Below, in pieces: positions 11,292-23,527 of a stretch of 64,000 nucleotides of DNA (within the stretch, counting starts at the first letter, position 1; each line of letters opens with the position of its first letter). The DNA is taken from positions 84,536,694-84,600,693 of the forward strand of contig CM055092.1 of the NCBI GenBank assembly GCA_029204225.1, in the 5' to 3' direction. The position numbers and the translations under genes were made by a program. The notes under the pieces are model-generated. The model saw nothing but the letters and a program-made list of their open reading frames with translations. It made no database searches and was not told where the DNA came from. The DNA comes from Diphasiastrum complanatum (taxonomy: Eukaryota > Streptophyta > Lycopodiopsida > Lycopodiales > Lycopodiaceae).

Positions 11292-11623
11292 ACTGAGGAA
11301 ATTTTGAAAATTTCCAGTTTCATGGAGTGTTGACGGATTTCTGGAAAATTCTGCTTGTTTGTAGTCAATATCACATCAATCGAAGAGCCGTAAATTGCAT
11401 TAGATGCCTTGAGGTAGGGCGACCTCAGCTAGGCAAGTAGTTGCAAGAAGAATCTTGACTGAGGAAATTTTGAAAATTTCCAGTTTCATGGGGTGTTGAC
11501 GGAATTCTGGAAAATTTTGCTTGTTTGTAGTCAATACCACATCAATCGAAGAGCCGTAAATTGCATCAGATGCCTTGAGGTAGGGCGACCTCAGCTAGGC
11601 AAGTAGCTGCAAGAAGAATCTCA
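11292..11623. repeat. 166-bp tandem duplication
   Basis: Two head-to-tail copies, 11292-11457 and 11458-11623, starting ACTGAGGAAATTTTGAAAAT. They differ at about six positions by eye (roughly 96% identity). Confidence 0.92.
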
Positions 11624-11752
11624 GGAAAATCTTGAGAAATGCCCAAGAAATCTCTCTCAGTTATTGAGCTAGGGTTTATAGCCTGGAAATTGGTGGATAT
11701 CTCTCTATAGAAGACAAAATTTGAAGCTGTAAAGGCTAACAGCTGGGCAAAA

Positions 11753-11774
11753 ATATATATATATATATATATAT
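11753..11774. repeat. (AT)11 microsatellite
   Basis: Short pure AT run. The open frame reading YIYIYI across it is a repeat artefact. Confidence 0.9.
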
Positions 11775-14700
11775 TCATGTCATCCATGATGACACTAGTT
11801 TGCCTTCAATTAGCTCATAAGCAACAATGAATGTTGGATAGAATACTCTGAAAAAATGGAAGCTAAGGATAATGTTGCGTGATTTTATCGTTTAAAAGAA
11901 CATTTTGTAGAGCAATGAGAAGGTTATGTGACATTCAAAGCAGGAAGACATTTTTTGATAAAGTTCCCTGATATAGTGTTGATGCTAATTATTATAGAAA
12001 CTAAGAAGAAGCAATAAGAAATCTCTATGACTATCAAAAGGGGCTATGTGTTTAGGTGTTTGGGTCAAAGGTGTGGCATGCATAACTAATAAGAGAGAGT
12101 TGATGGTAGGGAAGTGTGGCTAGATAGGCTATGTTCGAGAATGTTGAAATGTAGAAATTATAATATTCACACTCTATGTTGTTTTGTGATACTACTATTT
12201 GGCTTAAAGTATCTCTTTTAGCTTGAGCTAGTAATTTTTGGACCTATATCTTTGAGGGCAATGCTAATCTTTAATGTTGTAAGGAAGTTTTAAAGTTGTT
12301 TAAAGTAGGCCAATAGTAATTTACTTTGAGAAGTAAAAATATTTATGCACTACCTTTCTAAAAACTAATACAAAAAAGAATTGAGTTTCTTGCTTTAAAA
12401 TTTTGAAATGTATGGTAATGTCTATCACCAGCTAGAATTCTTAGCAGTGGAGACGTACTTTTTTAAATAGGATAGAGTACCCACTACCATGATTGAATTT
12501 GCATGGCCTGCCCCAATTGGTACTTCTATCAAAATCATGACACGTTGGAATTCATTCTTCATGGTTATCATCTTCTAGTACTCGACAAATGTGTAAAACA
12601 AGTTCTAAAATTCGACATGCTTCATCCACACTACTTCGTACATGAAGATTTTGACTATGTATGTAAAAGAGCACTCATGACAAGGCTAGTTGTAGATATA
12701 ACATGTAGGGGATTTAGCACCACACACTGTCCAAGAACATTTAAAAAACATTTTATTTCTTAGCCACATATTTGTAGTTGTACATATTGGGCCCAAGCTA
12801 CAAGCCACATAATCTCATAATGTCAAATCTACTTGAAGACCATAACCCAACATGGAGATCTTTTTGTGGGGCCTACTAGCATTTCACCATAAAACTAATA
12901 GGGTTGGTGAGAGATCACAATCTTCATTCCCAAACAATTGATCCAAGTAATTTTTTTTTGTATCAATAATAAGAGGCATCACATGGTTTTTCATATTATG
13001 AAAATGATTGCATTTCCTTTATTGTTTCCATGCTCAAATGATAAAACTTCTACCTATCTTTTTTCTTCCTTTGAGAGCTTATTTTACGGTGTGAAAACAA
13101 CATCACTTCAAGTTCAAATCATTGATAGAGTCTGAAACAAACATTTTGAGCTTGAATTAGATTTTAAAGAGAGACGAATTTTGTGATGTTTATTTTTCAA
13201 TTTAAGAGAAGAATGTCCAAATTACAATTTACATGTGACTAACTAAATGGACTTATCAATATAAAAGTTGGTACCATTGAAAACCTATTATACAAGTGTT
13301 TGACTAGTGTTGTGATAGACTATTTTATAAAAAATCTAGGGCCATTTGATAGGAGCCTTAGAGACTTTATTTTCTATGATATCCTTAAAATATTCTCATT
13401 AAATTTAGATAGGACCACCTTTTTCATTTACTGAATCTTTCTTACTTTGGATATATATAACAAATTAACATAGATCAGGTTTGTCTTTAACTACAAGCTA
13501 CTTTAGGATAGATACATAACACCACCTCTATCGAGTTCCATCATTGCTAATTGCACCATATCAAGGAGTGCATCTACAGCTCAAATCTAAGGAAAATTTT
13601 GATCAAGGATTGAGGATTACACCATGGTACTCCCTAATGTGGTGCAATGAATCCAAGTGGTGCTAGAACTAAGTGCATGTAATAACACCCTAGATGTGAT
13701 ACTATTTGATTGGGATGGCCAAGCCCAATAATGATAATGTCTTCTTGAGTGGCTCTTGTCAAGGCTTGAATAGGAACCACAATAGTTTCATGCAACCATA
13801 CTTATAATTATAATCTATTTTATACTTCTATAGAGGGTGTGACCATTTTGAAAGTGAGAATCACTAAACACCTGCAATTTAAGGTGTGAATTATGTAGCA
13901 AGGATGTATGAAAACTTGACCATTTCCATTTTTGAGTAAGTTACAAGAGGTCTGTACAACATGGGTTTAGGTGAACATCCATCCATTCCACGTAGTTGAC
14001 CCTAAAGGTGTATTTTCCACATCAAGCACCAAAATGATGAGTATTGGATTTAGGATTGTCATGTAACCAAATAAAGTGGTTGAATAATTTAGAAGACATC
14101 ACTAAAGCTGGCACAAATATGCCACTAATAATTGTAGGACATTGAAATCTCTTCATCATATTTTTATATCACCTCTATTGAAATATTTTTTCCTATTAAA
14201 GGAGATATGCAATCCTCATAAGGGGATTAGATGGTGGAATAACCTTGCCAAAGGATGAATTGGGTCTATCAAAGTCAAAGAAGACAATTTCAAAAAACAA
14301 TTCATCTAGTTACTCTTATGACATTCTTCATGTAACCAATTTTAGCATCCACCCATTCTTTGCCTAAGAATTGAGGGTGAAAGAGGCACGTCTTTCTGAT
14401 TATGCACCATAATTTTTTTAAATTACACAAGTAGACTCAAACAAGGCATAAAAATTATTTCACCACATAAACGAAAAAAAACATATGCATTTAATGTCAA
14501 GATTTGGGTTTGAAGGTATATGCGAACTATACAAATTACAATGATCAACATAGAAGGAGAAGAGTGTTGAACCCCTTGGGTATTTTAAAATCATTGGTTT
14601 GACTAACAAACCCTGGGAGGACATAGAACCCAAATTAAGCAAAAACCTTACCAAGAAAGGTAGATACAAGATGCAATAGTTTTATTCCTTGCTCAACATT

Positions 14701-17204
14701 GTGTTATTCCATATAATGTCTTTTAACTCACTAAACATTAGCCATGTCCTCCTTGACGCAATAGTAGATGCAAACAAATAGTCATGTCAAAGTCTTGGTA
14801 ATACTAATTAATGTCTTCACTAATAGAAAAGTTTACAAAGTCTTTCATAGTGATCATTTCATCTTTGATTGGTTGAACATCAAGTGGAACTAGTTGGGAC
14901 ATGATTATTGCTAGATCAGTAAGCTCAAGCCTTCAAACTCAGTATCTCTTTGTTGGTTGCAAATATAGGATTTGAGCTAGTTCTAAGTTTGAAAAAAGGT
15001 TCTATGCTAGCTTTAGCCAGAACATGCTATCAGTTTCACTTTCGAGAATCAGAGCACTTGATGACCTAGCGTCTCATCTGAGCTAGGATCATGGCATTTT
15101 TGATTAAGTAGAAATGATTTATTTTTTCTCTAAAAATTTCTTGCCATGATAGCTTCAATATTGTATTTACAAAGCCTCTTATTTATTTTTTACTCTTTAT
15201 GCCAATCAAGTTAAAGCTAGTTCTTAGTACATTCGTATGAAGTTAATAGTAAAAGTACCTATTTCAAGAGAATAAAGAAAATATTACTTAGAATTATTTT
15301 GCAAATCTTTGTTTCTTTTTCACAATTTCTTTTAGGCCTTCTGTGGATTTTTTGAATTAGATCCATGAAAGGCAATGTAGTGTCTTTCTAGGTATCACAT
15401 TCTTCTCTCACTTTGGTTCTACTAACAAATCAATTTTCTTGCCAAATTTGTTTTATAGCTTCGTGTCAAACTTTATCTTGCAAGCCAATGTTTAAAATCC
15501 CATTTGAAAATGGATCATTGAACATGATTTGAAAAAGTAAAGCCCACTACTGAATCTCACTAGGGCCCTTGCAATACCTTTCAAGTTGAAATTTTTTGGT
15601 AAAGTTCTTCAAAATTTTCTTCTAAGCCTTTGATCTAGTAAAGAGATTATTGAATCTCAGCCACATGATGGAATATGAGCTTGATCTAAGGCCTGTAAGC
15701 AAATCATGTTTTGAAGTCACCTTATTGCATGCACAACCCACTTGATTATGCTATGTAATCAGCTAATTTGTCTACCCAAGAATTTCCTATGGCTCATGAT
15801 TCTTGAAATTTTTTTCTCCGTATTGAGTGACAATTGTCAATGGCCTTCTATCAATAGATTCATCATGCTAGGGTGCCTTGCTGTAGTAAATCACAACACC
15901 AAGATCAATCTACCATAGCCTTTTGGCATAGCTTGGCCTCAATGGAACATCTCTAGGTAGCAATCTACAGTGCCCAGTTTCATCACCAATAGAGAAATTT
16001 ATGTGGCCTTCAACTACTAATCTCTCCACACACTATGAACCAATTGTTGAAACCTCTCAACATTGAGTTCACCATATTTTCTTTTCACTTCTCTTAGTAG
16101 TTTATGAAACACTAAGAAAGTACCAATCAATTATCCAAAATATCCAATTAGTCACTTTCCATAGCAATTTGTCCATTTTGAGCAAAATTTTTCACACTAA
16201 GCCACATACTTTGATCTAAATTACATGAAGTTTGTTTTTTTCCACCACCCGGATTACCTAGAGTATTTGTATGGTGTCCTCGCAAGGCTTCCATGACCGA
16301 TGCCACCTTTCTTGGTGAATCAAACTGTCTGAAACAACTTCTTTCAATCTTACTCATCCACAATACTTACAATTCTGATACCATGTCAAAATTTTTGAAA
16401 TATGAGATCTAGTGCATGTGTAGATTATATCACAATCACGATATCTGTTAGCATCAAGCGAATAAGTATGATCACTCAGTGACTAATGACACCTTTGAGA
16501 AGCTATGTCTGATAGAGGAGGATGCCACATGTGAAATGACATTGGAAAAAATTCTATCAAAGCTTTGAAATGTCAGTTTCCATCTCGAGGTGAGTTTCTC
16601 CGATCTAGTAGAGTACAAATTCACTCAACTGGAGGGGCATCAAGGAAGCCTGAACCTCAATGACACTACAAGAGTCAATGAGGGGACACAAGATGTAATT
16701 GAGATCAGCACTTATGCAAGTAGAGCAGAGGGAGTGAGAAAAGCCAAAAAATCTAATTCCAAAGATGTTTCATTGGCGCACTATATTGGACACTTCCCGG
16801 AGTAGTACATCTACTGCATTAGCAAAAAGTATAGTTTAAATGGATATGAGGAGCTTCTAAAGTGCAAAGCATTATCCAAACGCATTACATAGGTGGAGCT
16901 AGCAAAAGTGTATAACAAGACATACTATGTTTTGAGAAGCACAGTTGTGAATACGTTGAGCTCATGGTTCAAGTTTAGGTTAGTGATTGGAGTGGCCATT
17001 TGCCCATTTTCCAAAGAGTCTGATGCTCATCTTCTTGCATTTAGAGATTTTGAAACCACTATTGTCAATCAACCATACCAAAAGCTTAATGAATATAGTT
17101 TGATTGCAACTTATGTGTGTTTCACAGTCGGTGATTTTTCTATTTGTTCATGTCATTGGAACTATGTAAGTGTATCGCAAACATAGGAAAGTCATCCATG
17201 AGAA
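11775..17204. other. 5.4 kb with no supportable gene
   Basis: Only short open frames, none with a motif I recognise and none forming an ordered series on one strand. The sequence is AT-rich and looks like long-decayed repeat DNA. The frame at 16148-16363 (minus) reads DSPRKVASVMEALRGHH near its start but I cannot assign it. The frame at 16590-16805 (plus) is also unassigned. Confidence 0.4.
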
Positions 17205-17343
17205 GATCACAGAGGAGCACGAGAGTAGGCCCTCTAACTTGGTAACACCACCCATTCTCACACTCCTGCGTGATCACACAAGAGAGTGAGAATGGTTGAT
17301 TTGACCAAGTCAAAGGGCCTACTCTTTCGCTCCTCCGTGATCC
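17205..17343. repeat. 139-bp near-perfect inverted repeat (hairpin)
   Basis: Left arm GATCACAGAGGAGC, then AGAGTAGGCCCT and AACTTGGT, reaching CATTCTCAC. The right arm returns GTGAGAATGG, ACCAAGT, AGGGCCTACTCT and GCTCCTCCGTGATC. Arms of about 63-65 bp pair with only scattered mismatches around a loop of about 9 bases near 17268-17276. It could be a MITE-like foldback or a small-RNA precursor. No clear target-site duplication is seen. Confidence 0.85.
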
Positions 17344-18038
17344 TTTTAGAACATGTAATTTATAAAATATATATTACAGAGAAATCAAAGTGCACTCCAC
17401 AAAATATGAAAAATTTGCCCATCGGGCTTCCATTATATAGCGCAAATGTGCATTTACAACTACAATGCATTGGCATTGGGACTTTTGAAATCTATAGTTT
17501 CCTAATTCTCATAGCAGCTCGTTTGGCATGTTGAGCACATATTTTAACCTTTTAAACCATGTCATATGTCCTATTTTCAAGTAGGTTTTAGAAACATTGG
17601 CTTTCACATGAAGTTTGAGATAGCAGTTTGTAAAACTTTGTAAAGACAATGCTCTTGGAGCTGGATGTCCAAGCATCTATGCTTCTTTCCATGTTCTTTT
17701 TGGTCACTGAAACTAGGCTAGTTAGTTAATAGGTATTTGGAGCTTAATTCTTAGATGCAATGAAGCCTCTTGGAGCTAGACACCCAAGCTATAGTGCTTA
17801 TATTTTGTATGTGTTGATACAATTCATGTTGGTATCATGCTCTCCCCCATGTGGGCAAAACAACCTACATGTTGAGTTTAAGGGGATGCATCCTAGATGC
17901 ACACACTAGTGCATGTGGCACCTAATTGTTGGATACATGTGGGCAAGTGTCTAGGGCCTCAAATGGCTATAAAGAACAAACTATAATTAGACCCTAGCAA
18001 ATTGTCGACCCTACACAAATCGGCATCAAGGGGGCATT
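17344..18038. other. No gene seen
   Basis: Sequence between the hairpin and the left edge of the chromovirus LTR. Open frames are short and without motifs. Confidence 0.4.
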
Positions 18039-18531
18039 GTAAAATTCTCAACCAAGGATCCCTATTCTAAGCATGCCAATCACAAGCAACACAAGGGAAA
18101 TGAATGGTGGACAAACCAACCCAACCAAACATAGATCGAATGGATCTAGCCCCCAAGCTATGGATCAATCACAAAGAGGAATGAGGTATCTCATCAACAG
18201 CATACGGCTACCAGTCATGCAATCAAGCATACACTAGTGAGAGCCCAATAGGTATACTTATACCCTCCAAGACCCATGCACCACTAGTAGTGCATTGTGA
18301 TTTCTCACTAGACACCTCTGCAACCTATTTGGGCCACGTCATCCAGTTCCCCAATGACTCATTGAAAGACCCATGTAGATCCACCATCATGAATATAGGC
18401 CTACGACCATTAATTATGACCATGTACTCATAAGGGCCCCAATTCCCTTATAATCACAATTAACTTACGAGTTGTTGGTCTACTGATCTCTAGTGTGGAC
18501 ACACTACCTGAGACCAGTCATGGGCATGACA
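18039..18531 (-). repeat. Chromovirus 3' LTR (minus strand)
   Basis: Read on the minus strand it starts TGTCATGCCC immediately after a polypurine tract and ends near TTTTACA, about 493 bp. Blocks such as GGGGGCTAGATC and TTTGGTTGGGTTGG recur in the LTR-like segments at 3.5-4.0 kb and near 26.2 kb, so this LTR family is present at least three times. The far (left) edge is placed on the first TACA ending and is approximate. Confidence 0.6.
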
Positions 18532-18546
18532 TTCTTTCCCACTTAT
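18532..18546 (-). promoter_or_regulatory. Polypurine tract before the 3' LTR
   Basis: The minus strand reads TAAGTGGGAAAGAA directly followed by TGTCATGCCC. It parallels AAGAGGGGAAGAA|TGTCATGCCC at 3466-3488. Polypurine tracts prime plus-strand synthesis during reverse transcription. Confidence 0.65.
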
Positions 18547-18599
18547 TCAAGTTTTATCCTCAAAACTTAAAACTGGAAAAGTTCCTTCTTAAGCTTAAT

Positions 18600-19178
18600 T
18601 CCTATTTTCGATAATCATCATCATCGATGAGAATCTTCCATCGAACCAGATGCTTGGTAACTACACGATTTCTCAATCGTTTAGTTCTTGTAAGATCTTT
18701 TCGGGTTCAAGTCAAGATACACTCAATGATTCATCCATCAGGTCCAATTGATCTCCAGATCCAAGATGCTCTCCTTCACATAGACTCTTCTTGAGTCGGC
18801 TCATGTGGAATACCGGATGCACTTGAGATCCTTCCAGGAGGAATGCTTGCCGGTATGCATTACACTCGAATCCTTCGGGATTTTCAAATATATCCAACCC
18901 CCCACTTGGAAGTCTCTCGGTGATTTTTTTAGATTTGCATAATGTCGGTACCTATCCTAGGCACACTGGACATTTTGACGTGCAATCCCTAGCATTTCCT
19001 GCATATCATGTAGGAAATCCGCTACCTTCTGAAACTTGATCGACCGAGTCTCAATCACAATGGGTGACCTAGGCTCAAAATAATAGATAAGCACGAATGA
19101 GCTATAACCGGTAGCCAAATGCTTACTATATCTCAATTTCCTCAAGGATAACTTCCTCTCCGAGGAGATTGCTATCAA
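18600..19178 (-). pseudogene. Ty3/gypsy chromovirus integrase C-terminus
   Basis: The minus-strand frame reads SLRKLRYSKHLATGYSSF, DMQEMLGIARQNVQ, then past a stop DRYRHYANLKKSPRDFQVG and YLKIP. Another frame gives VHPVFHMSRLKKSLCE. These are the GPY/F-region and VHPVFHVSRLK signatures near the end of plant gypsy integrases. A decayed chromodomain-like tail (FEPEKIL..) follows, then the polypurine tract. Several stops and shifts make it inactive. The integrase core is absent to the right. Confidence 0.75.
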
Positions 19179-21444
19179 AACATGATTACATATCTTATCT
19201 GATCTTCAGATCACGTAGGTAATCCTTCTTTTAAAAGATTAAGTATAACTACAATCGAAATTATGATTCGTCAATCAAAATTCATCGGATTCTTGTCCTA
19301 TACTTAATAAAAGAATGTGATAACCTAACATAGGTAACAACCAATGATAAGAAGAACCTTAAGCTCAGAGTCATCTCTAGTTTAGCGAATACGGCCGACC
19401 ATAAGTGAACATCGAATTGTGAATGTTTATAATGTCACTTGGTAATCCATAGAGCCTAAACAGACACTTTATAACTACTTGTTCTTTACCCAAATAAACA
19501 TAGTCAATTTGGTAAGATGATTAGTTGTACCAAAATCTCACTATTCTATTTATTCATCCAGGGTAACTTACCATGAACACAATCCTCTCCTATGGATTAG
19601 GTATATCCTTGAATTTGAGTTATGATTTACCAATCTCAACTCTCCAGATTCTCGAGACCATACCATATCATAAGAGTGTATCACAATTTTTAAAAGACAC
19701 ATGAGTTGATCCAAAAAGTCCTTTCCATCTGGAAAGTTTCAGACCTTTCCAACTCACATACGGTGCCTATATAAGGATTGTAATCCCAAAAATATCCTTA
19801 CTTTAGACCTGGCACAAATTGTCATTCCAAAGTTAGATTCCCAATCTAGAATACATCTAGAATTTACTCTTAAGTTCCAATCTAGAATAACTTAAGATTT
19901 GCCGGAACCTCATTTCGTGAAGTTCTAACTTATGGCAATCAACAACTATCCAACTCTCCTGAGTTTTTTGGGATAGCATTTTATCTATTCCAAACGAAAA
20001 AAGATAAGGCCCAAAAGTTCTCGTGTATTCTATGCACACCCATTTGTAAATGAATCCAAAATGACTCATAAATGTTGCAACTTATCAGCAATACATCTCA
20101 ACAATAATATCCATGAGTAAGATCATATTGTTGATTTCCAACAACTAACTTAGAAGTAGCGCTTCTGACTCAATTAGCTGTATTAGATTTAGAAAATATT
20201 CTGATGTCTAGGTGTGGTACCAAAACACCACATTTAATCTGATTCTAAATCAATACTAGTTTCCAAGGGGTGCATATCAATCGAGATTTGCCCTGGAGAA
20301 GTTTCAAAGAAGAGATCTAAGAAAATCTAGAAAGTAAAAAAGAATTTGTTGCATCATCGTAATCAGATACTAATAATGTCCCAACATGATGACTTATCAA
20401 AAGATCTTCTTCATTACCAACACTTAGAATTGACCCGTAGATCAGAAAAAGAGTTTTTTGAAGATTCAAGTAAAGAAAACAATTTTAGAAAATGCTTCCA
20501 GTAACCAATTCTGTCACATCGTCCAAGGTCAACAGGTAATTAAAATTACCTTTCAAGGAATCACAAAAAATCGGGTTAATAAATGTGTTAAGAAATTCAC
20601 CAATATACCTTTTACAAAGAGATACCTTATCGGGTTTCCGGTTTTGTAAATTTCAGATATCCACAAAGGGGTCATGACCAATGTCTCAAATTTTCGACAA
20701 AAGACCCATTTTATGACCGATAGTATTTGGCATCACTTGGATTTGCGGCCTTACTACGGTCAACTGATCTTCATTTTGGAATCGCCTGCGTTCCATACTA
20801 CAGGTTCTTCCTCCATGAAGGCCCTCCACTTCTTGATCAAAGTGTCAATAAAAAAATAATTACAAGTTTATGAAGTTCTCGGGAATTATTTATAAATTCC
20901 AACTTTATAAAACAATATTCATTTATAATTTCTTTTGTCCCTTTTCATAATCTCTACGGTCACTGAAAGGATTGTAGTATTCGTAGTGAGAGATTTAGAA
21001 ATGGGGAAGAATGAGTTGGCTTTTTCTTGTTCTTAAATCATACCGTGTTGGTATGCCCTAGCTTCAAGCGCATCAAGAAAACAATTTTTTTTTTCCGTTT
21101 CTATTAAGCTTTCCATCTTAGGCTTCTGGGCCGTTTTTTGGCCGTGTCCGTTTCCGAAAAAACGACACCTTGGTCAAAAAAAATCCAAGAATTCCTAGAC
21201 ATAGGTGTCCGATTCTCGGTTGCCCATTGCAGTTAATAAAGTGAATATACATTGCGTCAACTGTGAAAAAAGCTTTGCGGAACTCCACCAGGAATTCAGC
21301 CCAGTCACAGTTCTACGGGTTACATCCTCTACCACTAGGAGGCTTGACCCAAAGCACCGACGAAATTCGCTTTTGTTATCATGGACATCGTTGCTTCAGC
21401 CATTACATTCCATTGAAAAAGTAAGTGCATTTGCATTTATGTAA
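19179..21444. other. 2.3 kb decayed AT-rich sequence, no gene seen
   Basis: This would be the upstream internal part of the minus-strand chromovirus, but no integrase core, RT or protease motif survives. Blocks resemble parts of 6.3-7.0 kb. Between 20.9 and 21.4 kb the sequence is unrelated and unassigned. Confidence 0.4.
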
Positions 21445-21748
21445 TCCAAAAATGCTTCTTAGTTTCCAAGGGGAGGCTCGAACCTGGGACCAAAGAAACT
21501 TTGGATGCCAAGCTAACCAGTTGAGCCAACCCCGTTGGGTGTAGTCCAAAAATGCTTCTTGGTTTCCAAGGGGAGGCTCGAACTTGAGACCAAAGAGACT
21601 TTGGATGTCAAGATAACCAATTGAGCCAACACCCTTGAGTGCGTAGTCTAAAAATGCTTCTTGGTTTCCAAGAGGAGGCTCGAACCTGGGACCAAAGAAA
21701 CTTTGGATGCCAAGCTAACCAGCTGAGCCAACCCTGTTGGGTGCATAG
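21445..21748 (-). repeat. Three tandem tRNA-like units (SINE-like), 100-102 bp each
   Basis: Units 21445-21544, 21545-21646 and 21647-21748, followed by the first bases of a fourth. On the minus strand each unit carries a pol III box A-like TGGCTCAACTGG and a box B GGTTCGAGCC (CTCAAGTTCGAGCC in unit 2), about 35 bp apart, and begins GGGGTTGG. A CCAAAG...CTTTGG stem occupies the anticodon-arm position, but the loop is too short and the acceptor stem pairs poorly, so this is not a functional tRNA. tRNA-derived SINE heads have this design; three in tandem without a body is unusual. Confidence 0.75.
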
Positions 21749-22124
21749 TCTAAAAATGACTAAAATGCACATGAAAAGAAAACTTGGCGATCATGAACCC
21801 CCCAAACCATGCAACTTACAAAGGAAACTACGAGTTAACTCACCCTTTCTTTCTCACCACGCTACTCCCTCCACCTCGGGTCTCAACCAAAATCCAAGTT
21901 CCAGAATCAGAGAGAACCATCGCGCATCAGAAGCCCGCGCGTCTATCTCTTCCTTATCCTGGGCATCCAACCTTGGTGGCCCCTGTGACTCCACGACATA
22001 CCCACCCTTTTCACTTACTACCTTCCTTCTTAAAAAGCACTTGTCTCATTAATGTATCTCCTCGATTGTAGAAAGTTCTTCTATGCAGATCATTGCCTTT
22101 GAATAAAGCAAAAGCTACAACTGA
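21749..22124. other. Spacer between two tandem arrays
   Basis: Open frames run across it on the plus strand but lack recognisable motifs. Confidence 0.35.
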
Positions 22125-22864
22125 TACTCCAATTTTGCATGCAATTCTCACTTGGGCAGGGATCAGCTGCTGGAAAGACCTGAAACAGCTTAGTATACTG
22201 CTTTGAGCAGCCCAATATCATCCTTCAGCTGCTGCTACTTTTATATACATGTAACCAGCCAGCTTGTATGCTCCAATTTTGGATGCTAAGTCTCATTTGG
22301 GCTCACAGGAAGTAGTTGTTAGAAATACTTGAAAATCGAGCATAGTATGCTGCTTTGAGTAGCCAGAATATCATACTTCAGCTGTTACTACTTTCAATTT
22401 TATGTGACCAGCTTTTTATGCTCCAATCTTAAGTGCTAAATCTCAGTTGGGCTCATAGGAATCAGAATCAGCTGTTGGAAATACTTGAAAGCTGAGCATA
22501 GCTTGCTGCTTTGGGCAGCCGCTATATGATTTTTCAGCTTTTGCTATCTTAATAGTTATGTAACAACATGTATGCTCCAATTTTGGATGCTAAGTCTCAC
22601 TTGGGCTCACAGGAATCAGTTGTTGGAAATTTGTAAAATTGAGCATAGTACTGTTTTGAGCAGCCATAAAATCATCCCTTAAGCTGCTGCTATATCTATT
22701 TTTATGTAACCAGCTTGTGTGTTCCAATCTTGCCATCTCACTTGGGCTAAAAGGAATCAGTTGTTGGAAATACTTGAAATTTGAGCATAGTACCGCTTTA
22801 AGCAGCCACATATCATCTTTTAACCTGCCGCTACTTTCTTTATCTTTATATACGTAGCTTGTTG
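22125..22864. repeat. Five-copy tandem array, about 148-bp unit
   Basis: Units begin near 22125, 22267, 22417, 22571 and 22718, each with T(A/G)TGCTCCAAT(T/C)TT or a close variant. Shared inner blocks are TCTCACTTGGGCT, CAGTTGTTGGAAATACTTG, GAGCATAGTA and GCTTTGAGCAGCC, ending in ATGTAACCAGCTTG. Copies are diverged (roughly 75-85% by eye), so this is an old minisatellite or satellite-like block. The minus-strand frame at 22590-22871 simply translates two units. Confidence 0.85.
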
Positions 22865-23527
22865 AGGGCATTCTTTCATGCTTAGTGCTGATTTGACCTG
22901 ATATTGGGGTTCTGATCCCAATCCTGGCTTTCCTAAGCCGTCGTCTTCATCTTTGAATTCTTGCTGCCAAATTGAGGGATGAGCTCTCTCGGATCCCTAA
23001 TCAACTGCCGTCAATAAACGCAGTTGAAGGACAAATCGTGTTATGTACGTTTTGATCCGTCAATAGTTCTTCGTCACTATCTTGAATATGTTAATACTGA
23101 AGCAGTGAGTGGTTTGCAAACTGTTTCTGTTTAGTGAATGTGGGGTGACAGTTTTCTTAAATCTTGAGAGCTATCTGGGTCTTTCTATGTCAGAAAATAC
23201 TCCTCATCTTAATAGTTTTGTAGATGAGCTTCTTTAGTAAGCTAGGATTTAGATCATATGTTCCTCACTATGCTGATTTAGTTGATTCTGCAATTTTCAC
23301 AAGTATGCTCGCTGAATTGGACTACACACTTGCCAGGCCTTGGATTTCCTCCTAGCCTATTGAATAGGCTCTGGTTGAAGGGCTCTTGTTGGTGTAGCAA
23401 CTAGCCCCTTGATGACAAAGCCAACTTAAGTTTAGTAGGATGTTTCTCCAAGATGACATTAACGATAGATGATGAATTCTGCTATCTGATGTTTCAACAC
23501 TTTAATGCAGAGACATAGACACTCAAA
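22865..23527. other. Upstream region of the small gene at 23.5 kb
   Basis: No coding motif. It may include promoter and 5' leader of the plus-strand ORF that follows; I see no convincing TATA box. Confidence 0.3.

Noticed and set aside
21445-21748. Functional tRNA genes
   Set aside because: The anticodon loop is too short and the acceptor stem pairs poorly; tRNA-like repeats only.
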